Source: RGIG3009 sp045578625
Lineage (GTDB): Bacteria > Bacillota > Clostridia > Oscillospirales > Acutalibacteraceae
Direction of reading: 5' to 3'
Assembly (NCBI GenBank): GCA_045578625.1
Contig: JAZNKN010000035.1
Location: 1-28,967, forward strand
Length of the DNA stretch: 28,967 bases
Numbering within the stretch: position 1 is the stretch's first letter; every line of letters begins with the position of its first letter. A program made the position numbers and the translations under genes. The notes beneath the pieces are model-generated. The model was not told the DNA's origin. It ran no database searches and saw nothing but the letters and a program-made list of their open reading frames with translations. Below are positions 1 through 7,916 of this stretch, in pieces.

Positions 1-1
1 G

Positions 2-1201
2 GCCGAGGGCGAAAAGGCAACGCTGGTACTGGATACCACTCCGTTCTACGGTGAGAGCGGCGGTCAGGTGGGTGACACGGGCGTGATCGAGGCCGACGGC
101 CTGTGCTTCCGTGTGACCGATACCCAAAAGACCGCGTCCGGTGTGATGCTGCACAGCGGTGTGCTGGAATGCGGCACGCTGAACGTCGGCAACACCGTGA
201 CCGCGAAGGTCGATGCCGCCACGCGTGCGGCAACGATGCGCAACCACTCGGCGGCGCACCTGCTGCAGGCGGCGCCGCGCCGTGTACTGGGCGGTCACGT
301 CGAGCAGGCCGGTCAGTTGGTCGGCCCCGACCGTATGCGTTTTGACTTTACCCATTTCTCGGCACTCACCGCCGAGGAGCTTGCCGAGGTCGAGAGCCTT
401 GTCAACGGCTGGATCCTCGCGGGCAACGCCGTTGACGTGCGCGAAATGCCCATCGAGGAAGCCCGCCGTCAGGGCGCGATGGCGCTGTTTGGCGAGAAGT
501 ACGGCGACGTGGTGCGCGTGGTCAAGATGGGCGACGTTTCGATGGAGCTGTGCGGCGGTACGCATGCCGACAACACCGCGAAGCTCGGCCTGTTCCACAT
601 CCTCACCGAGACCTCGGTGGCGGCGGGTGTGCGCCGTATTGAGGCCGTGACCGGCGACGGTGTGCTGTCGCTGCTCAACAGCTATTACGCCGAACTGTCC
701 CGCGCGGCAGACGTGATGAAGGCCAACGGTGCCGATGACGTGGTGCGCCGTTCCACTCAGCTTGTTGCCGAGTGGAAGGACGCTCAGCGCGAGGTGCAGA
801 CGATGCGCAGCCAGCAGGCGGCGCAGAAGGCGGGCGACCTGTTCGCCGACGCGGTCGATGTGAGCGGTGTCCGGTTGGTGACCGCCGTGCTGCCCGAAAC
901 CGAGGGCGGTGACCTGCGTGAGCTGTGCGACCGCTGCAAGGACCGCGCGCCGGAAAAGGCGGTCGTGGTGCTGGCCGGTACGTCGGAGGAAAAGCAGTCC
1001 GTCACCTTCCTGTGCTGGTGCAACGCCGGCGCGGTAGCGGCCGGTGCCAACGCCGGTGCGATCGTGCGTGAGGTCGCGGCGCTGTGCGGCGGCAAGGGCG
1101 GCGGTAAGCCGGATATGGCGATGGCCGGCGGTAAGGATCTGTCCGCCGTTCCTGCGGCGATGGACAAGGTCGCCGCGATCGTCAGCGGTAATTTGAAGTA
1201 A
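2..1201 (+). CDS. alaS: Alanyl-tRNA synthetase, C-terminal part (5' end outside window)
   Basis: Charges tRNA-Ala with alanine and hydrolyses mischarged tRNA. Only the last 399 codons are in the window; the frame is open from base 2 and shows the conserved FYGESGGQVGDTG stretch before any ATG, so internal ATGs are not starts. Visible in order: the editing-domain zinc/catalytic motif HSAAHLL (HxxxH type) around base 248, the CGGTHADNT motif (CxxxH type) around base 552, then a helical linker and a C-terminal DHHA1/C-Ala region rich in Gly and Ala ending in a typical GGGKGGGKPDMAMAGGKD stretch. The catalytic aminoacylation domain lies upstream of the window. The TAA stop is embedded in the ribosome binding site of the next gene, so alaS and the HIT gene are probably co-transcribed. 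Identity is secure. Confidence 0.97.
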   Translation, partial: AEGEKATLVLDTTPFYGESGGQVGDTGVIEADGLCFRVTDTQKTASGVMLHSGVLECGTLNVGNTVTAKVDAATRAATMRNHSAAHLLQAAPRRVLGGHVEQAGQLVGPDRMRFDFTHFSALTAEELAEVESLVNGWILAGNAVDVREMPIEEARRQGAMALFGEKYGDVVRVVKMGDVSMELCGGTHADNTAKLGLFHILTETSVAAGVRRIEAVTGDGVLSLLNSYYAELSRAADVMKANGADDVVRRSTQLVAEWKDAQREVQTMRSQQAAQKAGDLFADAVDVSGVRLVTAVLPETEGGDLRELCDRCKDRAPEKAVVVLAGTSEEKQSVTFLCWCNAGAVAAGANAGAIVREVAALCGGKGGGKPDMAMAGGKDLSAVPAAMDKVAAIVSGNLK

Positions 1202-1213
1202 GGAGCGACCGAT

Positions 1214-1546
1214 ATGGATTGCATTTTTTGTAAGATCGTAGCGGGGGAGATCCCGTCGAATAAGGTGTACGAGGACGAGCAGGTGCTGGCGTTTCACGAC
1301 ATTCAGCCGCAGGCTCCGGTACACATTCTGGTCATTCCTAAGACGCACCTGATCGGTGCGGCGGCTGTCACGCCGGAAAACAGCGCGCTGGTCGCGCACG
1401 TGTTCGAGGTGATCGCCAAGATCACCGCCGAGCAGGGCATCACCGACTACCGTGTGGTCACCAATCAGGGGGCGGAAGCGGGGCAGACCGTGCATCACCT
1501 GCACTTCCACATCCTGTCCGGCCGTACGCTGAAAGGGATGGGCTGA
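1214..1546 (+). CDS. HIT family nucleotide-binding protein (HinT-like)
   Basis: A 110-residue histidine-triad protein of the HinT/PKCI branch, which hydrolyses nucleoside phosphoramidates and aminoacyl-adenylates. The signature is seen as H95-L-H97-F-H99 near the C-terminus, preceded by the usual Q-T-V-H. The N-terminus MDCIFCKIVAGEIP, with its CxxC pair, is typical of the family and supports the ATG at 1214. The site AAGGAG, overlapping the alaS stop, lies at normal spacing. It sits 12 bases after alaS and 4 bases before the exonuclease gene, in one operon. Full length for the family. The physiological substrate cannot be read from the sequence; a link to aminoacyl-AMP clean-up beside alaS is only inference. 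Confidence 0.93.
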   Translation: MDCIFCKIVAGEIPSNKVYEDEQVLAFHDIQPQAPVHILVIPKTHLIGAAAVTPENSALVAHVFEVIAKITAEQGITDYRVVTNQGAEAGQTVHHLHFHILSGRTLKGMG

Positions 1547-1550
1547 TCGC

Positions 1551-2414
1551 TTGGCTATCGTCGTACTTGACTTGGAGTGGAACGGCGCGTTTTGCAAAAA
1601 GCTCGGCGGCTATTTCAACGAGATCATCGAGATCGGTGCGGTGCGCCTGAACGACTCGCTGGATATCGTCGAGCGCTTCGATGCCGTTATCCGTCCGCGG
1701 GTCAGCCGTAAGCTGACCCATTGGGTCACCGACCTTACCGGATATACCGACGAGCAGGTGCGCGCCGGTACTACGTTTGAGGACGCGATGAAGCGTCTGC
1801 AACGGTTTATCGGCGATCAGGACGCCACGTTGCTCACTTGGAGTACCACCGACCTGCTCGTGTTTATGGAAAACTGCCGCTACTATTACGGTGACGGGCA
1901 TATCCCTTTCGTCGGGCAGTATCTGGATCTGCAGGCGTATGCGCAGCAGCGGCTGCAGCTGGACACGGCGCAGCAGGTGGGGCTTGCCAAGCTCGCCGCG
2001 CTGCTCGGTATGGACAGTGACTCACTGGAGCTGCATCACGCTATTGACGACAGCGTGCTGTCGGCGCAGATCCTCAAGCGGGTGTACGACCGCGCGTCGT
2101 TTAAGGCCGCGGTACGTCCCACCGACGAGGCGTTTTACCGCCGCATCACGTTCAAGCCCACCTTCGTGCGGGAGTTCGACGATCCGGCGGTCAAGCAGCG
2201 CGATTTCCGTTTTCGGTGCGATACCTGCGGCAAGCGTCTGAAAGCCACCGAGCCGTGGCGGTTCAGTCATCGGTATTTCACCGCACCGCTGCATTGTGCC
2301 GCGTGTGACCGCAAGTTCGTCGGCCGCGTGCAGATACGCCGTCTGTTTGACGGTCCGGAGGTCAAGCGCCGCCTGATCCATAAGACCGATGAGAAAAAGC
2401 CCGAAGAAGCATAA
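1551..2414 (+). CDS. DEDDh 3'-5' exonuclease with C-terminal zinc ribbon
   Basis: A 287-residue DnaQ-like exonuclease. Seen: Exo I motif VLDLEWNG (D7, E9), an Exo II region around W97-D101, and Exo III HHAIDD (H162-x4-D167), giving the DEDDh set for metal-dependent removal of nucleotides from 3' ends. After the nuclease fold there are two CxxC pairs (C223/C226 and C249/C252), a zinc ribbon likely to contact nucleic acid. The start is TTG at 1551; the purine-rich AAAGGG at 1532-1537 is a somewhat distant ribosome binding site and no ATG lies before motif I, so TTG is the only start that keeps the domain whole. Relatives are known as sporulation-inhibitor KapD-like or generic exonucleases; whether the substrate is DNA or RNA is not visible. 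Last gene of the alaS operon. Confidence 0.88.
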   Translation: MAIVVLDLEWNGAFCKKLGGYFNEIIEIGAVRLNDSLDIVERFDAVIRPRVSRKLTHWVTDLTGYTDEQVRAGTTFEDAMKRLQRFIGDQDATLLTWSTTDLLVFMENCRYYYGDGHIPFVGQYLDLQAYAQQRLQLDTAQQVGLAKLAALLGMDSDSLELHHAIDDSVLSAQILKRVYDRASFKAAVRPTDEAFYRRITFKPTFVREFDDPAVKQRDFRFRCDTCGKRLKATEPWRFSHRYFTAPLHCAACDRKFVGRVQIRRLFDGPEVKRRLIHKTDEKKPEEA

Positions 2415-2419
2415 CAAAC

Positions 2420-2450
2420 CCGCCTGCGGTATCACACCGCAGGCGGTTTT
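2420..2450 (+). terminator. Intrinsic terminator after the exonuclease gene
   Basis: An 11-bp perfect stem, CCGCCTGCGGT (2420-2430) with ACCGCAGGCGG (2436-2446), a 5-base loop and TTTT follow the stop codon by 5 bases. It ends the alaS-HIT-exonuclease operon. Confidence 0.9.
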
Positions 2451-2463
2451 CCACATTATACGC

Positions 2464-2564
2464 CTCCCTCGCAAGGGATAAGTGACACCCGAGATCTGTG
2501 ATCTCGTCGGTGGAACTTATGCGAAGCGCAGCGTAGCTGGTGTCACCGCAGGTGACGGAGGGAG
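2464..2564. repeat. Branched foldback repeat element
   Basis: About 100 bases that fold back on themselves. Outer arms CTCCCTC (2464-2470) and GAGGGAG (2558-2564) enclose arms GTGACACC (2482-2489) and GGTGTCAC (2539-2546). Inside lies a perfect 7-bp hairpin CGAGATC-tgt-GATCTCG (2490-2506), and CACC-gca-GGTG (2544-2554) is a small hairpin on the far side. There is no open reading frame or promoter. It resembles dispersed intergenic palindromic elements that I recall from gut Clostridia genomes; copy number cannot be seen here. Confidence 0.6.
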
Positions 2565-2592
2565 TCTTTCTCGCACAATCTTAATGTAACAC

Positions 2593-2620
2593 CGTAGGGG
2601 CGGGGTTCCATCCCCGCCCG
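2593..2620. repeat. CGTAGGG-type hairpin repeat, unit 1
   Basis: The unit starts CCGTAGG and forms an 8-bp perfect stem GGGCGGGG (2598-2605) with CCCCGCCC (2612-2619) around a 6-base loop. It shares prefix and geometry with the unit at 2649-2677 but not the stem sequence. Confidence 0.65.
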
Positions 2621-2648
2621 CCAAATTCCGCACGATCCCATTGTTACT

Positions 2649-2677
2649 CCGTAGGGAACGACCTGCGTGTCGTTCCG
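2649..2677. repeat. CGTAGGG-type hairpin repeat, unit 2
   Basis: The prefix CCGTAGG is followed by an 8-bp perfect stem GGAACGAC (2655-2662) with GTCGTTCC (2669-2676) around a 6-base loop. The prefix and the 8/6/8 layout match unit 1, while the stem bases differ on both arms, so the folded shape rather than the sequence is what the two copies share. Confidence 0.65.
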
Positions 2678-2686
2678 CCCCCGCCC

Positions 2687-2742
2687 GAAACTCCCCAGTC
2701 TCGCTTCGCTACCTCCAAGAGGGGCATGACAGAGGGAGTTTC
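2687..2742. repeat. Inverted repeat just downstream of the tyrosine phosphatase gene
   Basis: Nine-base arms GAAACTCCC (2687-2695) and GGGAGTTTC (2734-2742) enclose smaller palindromic pieces. Read on the minus strand, it begins 2 bases after the phosphatase stop codon. It has no U-tract, so it is not a classical terminator, but it could protect a 3' end. Confidence 0.55.
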
Positions 2743-2744
2743 CG

Positions 2745-3179
2745 TCACACCTCAGCGAGCAACCGTCGGCAACCGTCCTCAATATCCCGATATGCGACCT
2801 CAAAATCGCCGGAATACCACGGGTCGGCCACGTCGCGGTCACGGAGCAGCAGCGACACCTTGTGCGCCGGATCACCGCCGAGCAGACGCAGGGCGTTTCG
2901 CACGTTGTAGCTGTCCATACAGATCAGGCGGTCGTACCGCTCATAATCCGCGGGGCGCAGCCGCACCGCACAGCGGCGGGGACAGGGGATGCCGTGCCGC
3001 GCCAGCTCACGTCGGGCGGGAGGGTACACGTCGTTGCCGATCTCCTCGGTACTGGTGGCTACGGAGGCGATCTCAAACTCATCTTGCCGTCCGGCCTCCG
3101 CGACCAGATGCTTCATTACCGCCTCCGCCATCGGCGACCGACAGATGTTGCCGTGACAGATAAACAATAGCCGTATCAC
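2745..3179 (-). CDS. Low-molecular-weight protein tyrosine phosphatase
   Basis: A 144-residue cytoplasmic phosphatase that removes phosphate from protein tyrosines (or arginines in some relatives). The catalytic P-loop C8-H-G-N-I-C-R14-S is at the N-terminus, and the general acid lies in D119-P-W-Y with the familiar SGDFEVAY continuation, so both halves of the active site are intact. The start chosen is GTG at 3179, which puts the P-loop at the usual distance from the N-terminus; a longer reading would lie inside the upstream gene. GTG overlaps the TGA stop of the PAP2 gene (GTGA), indicating translational coupling. Some relatives regulate capsule tyrosine kinases, but no such kinase is in this window. 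Function of the family is certain, the target unknown. Confidence 0.92.
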   Translation of the reverse strand: MIRLLFICHGNICRSPMAEAVMKHLVAEAGRQDEFEIASVATSTEEIGNDVYPPARRELARHGIPCPRRCAVRLRPADYERYDRLICMDSYNVRNALRLLGGDPAHKVSLLLRDRDVADPWYSGDFEVAYRDIEDGCRRLLAEV

Positions 3180-4099
3180 GCCTCGGCCTTCTTTCCCAAA
3201 CGCGCAAACCAACCGAAGGTCAGCGGCCAGACACACGCCGCAAACAGCACCATCACCAGATACTCCAGTGCCTTACCGACCGGCTCGTAGGGGATCATCC
3301 CGAACAGCAGACCGCCAAGCTCCTTGGCACCGAAGGTCAGCGCCAGACCGATCACCAGCTTGAGGATCTGCGCCCACCACACCGCCTTGGTCTCAAAGTG
3401 GATATACCGCCGATCCAGCTCAAATGCAATGGCAAAGCCCACCGCCACGCCGGCGATCTTGTAGGCGTTTTTCAATCCTTCGTACAGGCGCTCGCCCTGC
3501 GCGGCGGCAGGGAAGGGAAATAGCTCCATAAACAGGATCTGCGCCACCGACCACACCAGCAGAACGCACAGCAGGATCTGCACGCGGCGGGGGTTTTTAT
3601 CCGCGTCCTTAAACACCGGATACAGCGCAAATACCAGAACGATCGCGATCCCAAGGGACACCAGTACGTCCGCGGGGGTATGTACGCCCAGATACATACG
3701 GGAAAAAGCCACCAGCAGCGCCAGTACCCAGCAGGCGATCTTCACGCCGACTGTCTTGCTCCAACGGGCGATCGAGCCAAACGTGCCGACCGCGTTCTGC
3801 GTGTGACCGCTGGGGAAGGAATAGCCGGTTGCCTGCGCCTTGGCGGCCTCCACCGCCGAAAAGGACGGATCGCGCACCCACGGCCGTTCGATGCGGAACA
3901 GCACCTTGAGCAGCTGATTGAGCTGCATACCGACAAACCCGACGGACAGCATATAATAGCCCTGATATTTATTGATGCACCACAGCAGCGCTACCGCCAC
4001 GCCGATGAATACAAGCTCCTCACCGAAACTGGTGATAAACAGCATGATCTGATCGAGCCACGGCGTCCGCAGCCCCTCCAAAACCCGCAAAAATTCCAT
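3176..4099 (-). CDS. PAP2-family membrane phosphatase
   Basis: A 307-residue integral membrane phosphatase. The three PAP2 signatures are complete: K65-x6-R72-P, P96-SGH (H99), and S133-R-x5-H140-x3-D144, as in undecaprenyl-diphosphate and phosphatidic acid phosphatases. Several hydrophobic helices flank them, and about 160 further residues with more helices follow, which is longer than the minimal family member. ATG at 4099 is preferred over ATG at 4108, because the GAAAGG site abuts the latter with no spacing but lies 9 bases before the former. The gene is followed by the tyrosine phosphatase with a 4-base GTGA overlap. The substrate is probably a lipid pyrophosphate or phosphate; which one cannot be told. 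Confidence 0.9.
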   Translation of the reverse strand: MEFLRVLEGLRTPWLDQIMLFITSFGEELVFIGVAVALLWCINKYQGYYMLSVGFVGMQLNQLLKVLFRIERPWVRDPSFSAVEAAKAQATGYSFPSGHTQNAVGTFGSIARWSKTVGVKIACWVLALLVAFSRMYLGVHTPADVLVSLGIAIVLVFALYPVFKDADKNPRRVQILLCVLLVWSVAQILFMELFPFPAAAQGERLYEGLKNAYKIAGVAVGFAIAFELDRRYIHFETKAVWWAQILKLVIGLALTFGAKELGGLLFGMIPYEPVGKALEYLVMVLFAACVWPLTFGWFARLGKKAEA

Positions 4100-4130
4100 C
4101 GATCTCATCCTTTCACGATGTTATACTGTT

Positions 4131-4159
4131 ATTCTACAAGAAACCCAAACTTTTTGCAA
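4131..4159 (-). promoter_or_regulatory. Promoter of the PAP2-phosphatase operon
   Basis: Read on the minus strand: TTGCAA (4159-4154), a 17-base spacer, TAGAAT (4136-4131), ending 31 bases before the ATG at 4099. It diverges from the trkA promoter, with the two -35 boxes only 6 bases apart. Confidence 0.6.
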
Positions 4160-4165
4160 GCCTAA

Positions 4166-4194
4166 TTGACTACGGTGAAAAGTTGTGCTATGAT
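4166..4194 (+). promoter_or_regulatory. Sigma-A type promoter of the trkA operon
   Basis: TTGACT (4166-4171), a 17-base spacer and TATGAT (4189-4194) give a near-consensus promoter with its start about 30 bases before the trkA ATG. Confidence 0.75.
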
Positions 4195-4230
4195 GCTATA
4201 ATAACTATATATTGGCAGAGGAGGGACGTT

Positions 4231-5592
4231 ATGAACATTGTGGTAGTTGGCTGCGGCAAGATCGGCACCACCATCGTGGACAGTCTGGCGGCTGAGGGTC
4301 ACAACGTAACGGCCATTGATAATCTTAACGATTACGTGACGGATATCACCAACGTTTACGACGTCATGGGTGTCTGCGGCAACGGCGCGGATTGTGACGT
4401 GCTGGAGGAAGCGGACGTGGCAAACGCGGACCTGTTCGTGGCGGTCACCGGCTCGGACGAGACCAATATGCTCAGCTGCTTTTTGGCGCGGAAAATGGGC
4501 GCGAAGCATACCATCGCGCGCATCCGCAACCCCGAATACAACGACAGCAGCTTAAACTTTATGAAGCAGCATCTGGATCTGTCCATGGCGATCAATCCCG
4601 AGCTGCTGGCGGCTAAGGAGCTGCTCAATATTTTGAAATTCCCCTCCGCCGTTAAGGTGGATACCTTTTCACACCGCAATTTTGAAATGATCGAGCTGCG
4701 TCTCAAGGACGATTCGGTACTGGACGGTATGGCGCTGTATGAGCTGCGCAACAAGTTCAAGGCGATGTTTCTGGTCTGCGTGGTGCAACGCGGGGAAGAG
4801 GTCTATATTCCGGACGGCCGCTTTGTGCTGAAAAGCGGCGATAAGATCGGTATCACCGCCGCGCCGGCCGAGATGCAAAAGTTGCTGCGTGAGATGGGCG
4901 TGCTGCAAAAGAAAGCCCGCAGCGTGATGATCCTCGGCGGCAGCCGCACCGCGTTTTATCTGGCGCATTTGTTGGAGGCGGGCGGCAACGCCGTGACCCT
5001 CATTGAAAAAGACCCGACCGCGGCGCGGGAGCTGAGCGATCTGCTTCCCAAGACCACCGTGGTGCAGGGCGACGGCACGCAGCAAGAGCTGCTGCTGGAG
5101 GAGGATCTGCAGTCGCAGGATGCATTGGTCGCGCTGACCGGCATCGATGAGGAAAACATCCTGATGTCGATCTTTGCCGCCTCGCAAAACGTCCCCAAGG
5201 TCATCGCCAAGGTCAACCGTGACGAGCTGGCCGTTCTGGCGGAAAAACTGGGTCTGGACAGCATCGTGTCGCCCCGTCGGATCATTGCCGACGTACTGGT
5301 ACGGTATGCCCGCGCACTGCAGAATTCCGTCGGAAGCAGCGTGGAAACACTGTACAAGCTGATGGACGGCAAGGCGGAAGCCTTGGAGTTTCTGGTGCGT
5401 GAGGAGCCGGATGTGATAGGCATCCCGCTCAAGTCGCTGCGTACCAAGCCCAACACGCTGATCGCCGGTATCATCCGCGACCGTAAGACTATCATTCCCG
5501 CCGGTGACGATATGATCTTGGCGGGTGACCACGTGATCGTGCTCGCGGCCGAGCGCCGTCTGCAGGATCTCTCGGATATTCTGGACAAGTAA
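4231..5592 (+). CDS. trkA: Trk potassium uptake system, NAD-binding regulatory protein TrkA
   Basis: A 453-residue peripheral subunit that gates the TrkH channel in response to nucleotides. It shows the duplicated RCK layout: a Rossmann RCK_N with GCGKIG at residues 7-12, an RCK_C, then a second RCK_N starting near VMILGG and a second RCK_C at the end. The second glycine motif reads GGSRTA, so its nucleotide-binding loop is degenerate compared with the first. The start is ATG at 4231 behind GAGGAGGG; an in-frame ATG at 4183 lies upstream of the -10 box and cannot be used. It is followed by trkH after 16 bases, and the pair is a standard K+ transporter. Confidence 0.95.
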   Translation: MNIVVVGCGKIGTTIVDSLAAEGHNVTAIDNLNDYVTDITNVYDVMGVCGNGADCDVLEEADVANADLFVAVTGSDETNMLSCFLARKMGAKHTIARIRNPEYNDSSLNFMKQHLDLSMAINPELLAAKELLNILKFPSAVKVDTFSHRNFEMIELRLKDDSVLDGMALYELRNKFKAMFLVCVVQRGEEVYIPDGRFVLKSGDKIGITAAPAEMQKLLREMGVLQKKARSVMILGGSRTAFYLAHLLEAGGNAVTLIEKDPTAARELSDLLPKTTVVQGDGTQQELLLEEDLQSQDALVALTGIDEENILMSIFAASQNVPKVIAKVNRDELAVLAEKLGLDSIVSPRRIIADVLVRYARALQNSVGSSVETLYKLMDGKAEALEFLVREEPDVIGIPLKSLRTKPNTLIAGIIRDRKTIIPAGDDMILAGDHVIVLAAERRLQDLSDILDK

Positions 5593-5608
5593 GGAGCGCG
5601 CAGCTGTT

Positions 5609-7060
5609 ATGAATCGTCGTGTGATCCTATACACCGTCGGACGGATCATTCAACTGGAAGCGGTATTGCTGTTGCTGCCGCTTGCGGTCTCTTTGTACTA
5701 CCGTGAATGGCGCTGTGCGTTGGCCTTTGCCGTGACCGCTGCCGTTGCGTTTGCGATCGGGCTGCTGCTCACGCTGACCAACAAGCGCGGCGACCGTCGC
5801 ATTTTTGCGCGGGGCGGCCTCGTCAGCGTGGCGCTGTCGTGGGTGTCGCTGTCCTTGATCGGCGCGCTGCCGTTCGTACTCAGCGGGGATATTACCTCCT
5901 ATGTAGACGCGTTCTTTGAGACGGTCAGCGGCTTTACCACCACCGGCTCGTCCATTCTGCCCGATCCCACCGTGTTATATCACGGCTCGCTGTTCTGGCG
6001 CAGCTTTACACACTGGATCGGCGGTATGGGCGTTATCGTGCTGATGATGGCGATCCTGCCGGCGGAATCCGGCCGCTCCATCCACATTCTGCGTGCGGAG
6101 ATGCCCGGGCCGATCATCGGTAAGCTCGTGCCGCGTCTGCGTGACACCGCCAAGATATTGTATATCATCTACATCGTGATGACCGCGGCGCAGATCGTGC
6201 TGTTAGTGTGCGGCGGTATGCCGCCGTTCGACAGCACGCTCTACGCTTTTGGATCGGCGGGTACCGGCGGCTTTGGCATCAAGCCGGACAGCGTCGGCAG
6301 CTACAATGTCTATTGCCAGTGGGTCATCGCCATCTTTATGATGCTGTTCGGTGTCAACTTCAACGTCTATCAGCTCATCGTGATGCGTCGCGCCCGCACG
6401 GCACTGCGCAGCAGCGAGATGTGGTGCTACTTTGCCATCGTTGCCGTGGCAGTCACACTGGTCACGGTCAACATTCTGCCGCTGTTTGACAACGATCTGT
6501 CCGTGGCGCTGCGCCACGCCTTTTTTCAAGTCACCTCCGTCTCCACCACGACCGGCTACTCCACGGTGGATTTTAACCTGTGGCCGGGCTTTTCCAAGAC
6601 GGTGTTGGTGCTGCTTATGTTTATCGGCGCGTGTGCCGGCTCTACGGCGGGCGGTCTGAAGGTCTCCCGCGTGATGCTGCTGTTCAAGAGCGTGCGTCGC
6701 GATCTGCGGCGTATGATGCATCCACGTTCGGTCGGCAGTGTGCGGCTGGAGGGAAAACGGGTGGACGACCAGACCCTCACCGGAGTGAGTGCGTATTTCG
6801 TGGTGTACGTTATGTGTATCGCCGCGGTGTTCTTGGTTCTGTCGCTGGAGCCGTTTGATCTGGAAACAAACTTTACCGCGGCTGTCGCCTGTTTTAACAA
6901 TATCGGCCCCGGTCTTGCCGGTGTCGGACCGGCCTCCAGCTTTGCCGGATACAGTGCGGGCTCCAAGCTTGTGCTGTCGTTTGCGATGCTGCTCGGCCGC
7001 CTGGAGATCTATCCGCTGCTTGTCATTTTTGCGCCCTCTACGTGGGTCAAAAAGCATTAA
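5609..7060 (+). CDS. trkH: Trk/Ktr potassium transporter channel subunit TrkH
   Basis: A 483-residue polytopic K+ channel-like transporter in the cell membrane. Four pore repeats can be picked out by their filter motifs: TTTGSS near residue 110, SAGTGGFG near 215, TSVSTTTGYS near 310, and a fourth less conserved one, NNIGPGLAGVG, near 430; GACAGSTAGGLK precedes the conserved Arg-rich loop. Length and N-terminus fit the family. It starts at ATG 5609 with AAGGAG spaced normally after the trkA stop. It works with TrkA encoded immediately upstream. The next gene, nfnA, begins 16 bases after the stop with no terminator between, so K+ uptake and redox genes probably share a transcript. Confidence 0.95.
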   Translation: MNRRVILYTVGRIIQLEAVLLLLPLAVSLYYREWRCALAFAVTAAVAFAIGLLLTLTNKRGDRRIFARGGLVSVALSWVSLSLIGALPFVLSGDITSYVDAFFETVSGFTTTGSSILPDPTVLYHGSLFWRSFTHWIGGMGVIVLMMAILPAESGRSIHILRAEMPGPIIGKLVPRLRDTAKILYIIYIVMTAAQIVLLVCGGMPPFDSTLYAFGSAGTGGFGIKPDSVGSYNVYCQWVIAIFMMLFGVNFNVYQLIVMRRARTALRSSEMWCYFAIVAVAVTLVTVNILPLFDNDLSVALRHAFFQVTSVSTTTGYSTVDFNLWPGFSKTVLVLLMFIGACAGSTAGGLKVSRVMLLFKSVRRDLRRMMHPRSVGSVRLEGKRVDDQTLTGVSAYFVVYVMCIAAVFLVLSLEPFDLETNFTAAVACFNNIGPGLAGVGPASSFAGYSAGSKLVLSFAMLLGRLEIYPLLVIFAPSTWVKKH

Positions 7061-7076
7061 ATCCGAGGTGTTCCTA

Positions 7077-7916
7077 ATGTTTACTGTCGTGAATAAAAAG
7101 CCGCTCAATCCCTTTGTTTCGCTGATGGAGATCGAAGCACCGCTCATTGCCGCCAAAGGTCGCGCCGGACAGTTTATCATCCTGCGCGTCAACGAGACCG
7201 GTGAGCGCATTCCGTTGACGCTCGCGGACGAGGATCCCGAGCGCGGCACGATCACCATTATGTACCAGAAGGTGGGTAAGACCACCGAGCTGTTGGATAC
7301 GCTCGCGGTCGGTGATACCATTCTGGACGTGGTCGGACCGCTTGGCCGCGCCACCGAGCTTGAGGGCTACCGCCGCGTGGCGGTGGTCGGCGGCGGCGTG
7401 GGCTGCGCCATTGCGTATCCGGAGGCTAAGGCGGCACACCGTCTCGGCGCTCACGTGGATATGATCGCGGGCTTCCGAAATAAAGAGATCATTATGCTGG
7501 AGCAGGAGCTGGCCGAGGTCAGCACCCGCTTGTTTGTGATGACGGACGACGGCTCCAACGGCAACAAGGGCTTTGTTACTGCCAAGCTGCAGGAGCTGCT
7601 GGATGCGGGGGAGACGTACGATCTGGTTATCGCCATCGGCCCGCTGCCGATGATGCGTGCGGTCGCTCGCGTGACCGAGCCGTACGGTATTAAAACGATC
7701 GTCTCGATGAACCCCATCATGATCGACGGCACCGGTATGTGCGGCGGTTGTCGTCTGACTGTCGGCGGCGAGACCAAGTTTGCTTGCGTGGACGGTCCGG
7801 AGTTTGACGCGCATCAGATCGATTGGGATGAGTCGATGAAGCGCCTGCGTCAGTATCACGAGCAGGAGCACGAGTGCCGCATGGCGTTTTTGGAGGAGCA
7901 GAGCCATGGCTGTTAA
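7077..7916 (+). CDS. nfnA: NADH-dependent reduced ferredoxin:NADP+ oxidoreductase, subunit A
   Basis: A 279-residue FAD- and [2Fe-2S]-containing subunit of the electron-bifurcating transhydrogenase NfnAB (formerly called sulfide dehydrogenase or glutamate synthase-associated ferredoxin-NADP reductase). The N-terminal half is the ferredoxin-NADP reductase-type FAD barrel, followed by a nucleotide-binding domain (VAVVGGGVGCAIAYP) and a C-terminal cluster motif: D217 with C222, C225 and C237 in an FACVDGPEFD context. ATG 7077 with GAGG upstream is the start; the open frame continues upstream inside trkH, but that is a shadow. It overlaps nfnB by 11 bases. The enzyme would balance NADH, NADPH and ferredoxin in an anaerobe. 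Confidence 0.93.
   Translation: MFTVVNKKPLNPFVSLMEIEAPLIAAKGRAGQFIILRVNETGERIPLTLADEDPERGTITIMYQKVGKTTELLDTLAVGDTILDVVGPLGRATELEGYRRVAVVGGGVGCAIAYPEAKAAHRLGAHVDMIAGFRNKEIIMLEQELAEVSTRLFVMTDDGSNGNKGFVTAKLQELLDAGETYDLVIAIGPLPMMRAVARVTEPYGIKTIVSMNPIMIDGTGMCGGCRLTVGGETKFACVDGPEFDAHQIDWDESMKRLRQYHEQEHECRMAFLEEQSHGC

Noticed and set aside
2..68. Truncated alaS starting at the first ATG (in-frame GTG/ATG near 68)
   Set aside because: The conserved FYGESGGQ segment lies upstream in the same frame, so the gene simply runs in from outside the window.
4183..4230. Longer N-terminus for trkA from ATG 4183
   Set aside because: The codons overlap the -10 box of its own promoter and the Rossmann fold starts properly at 4231.
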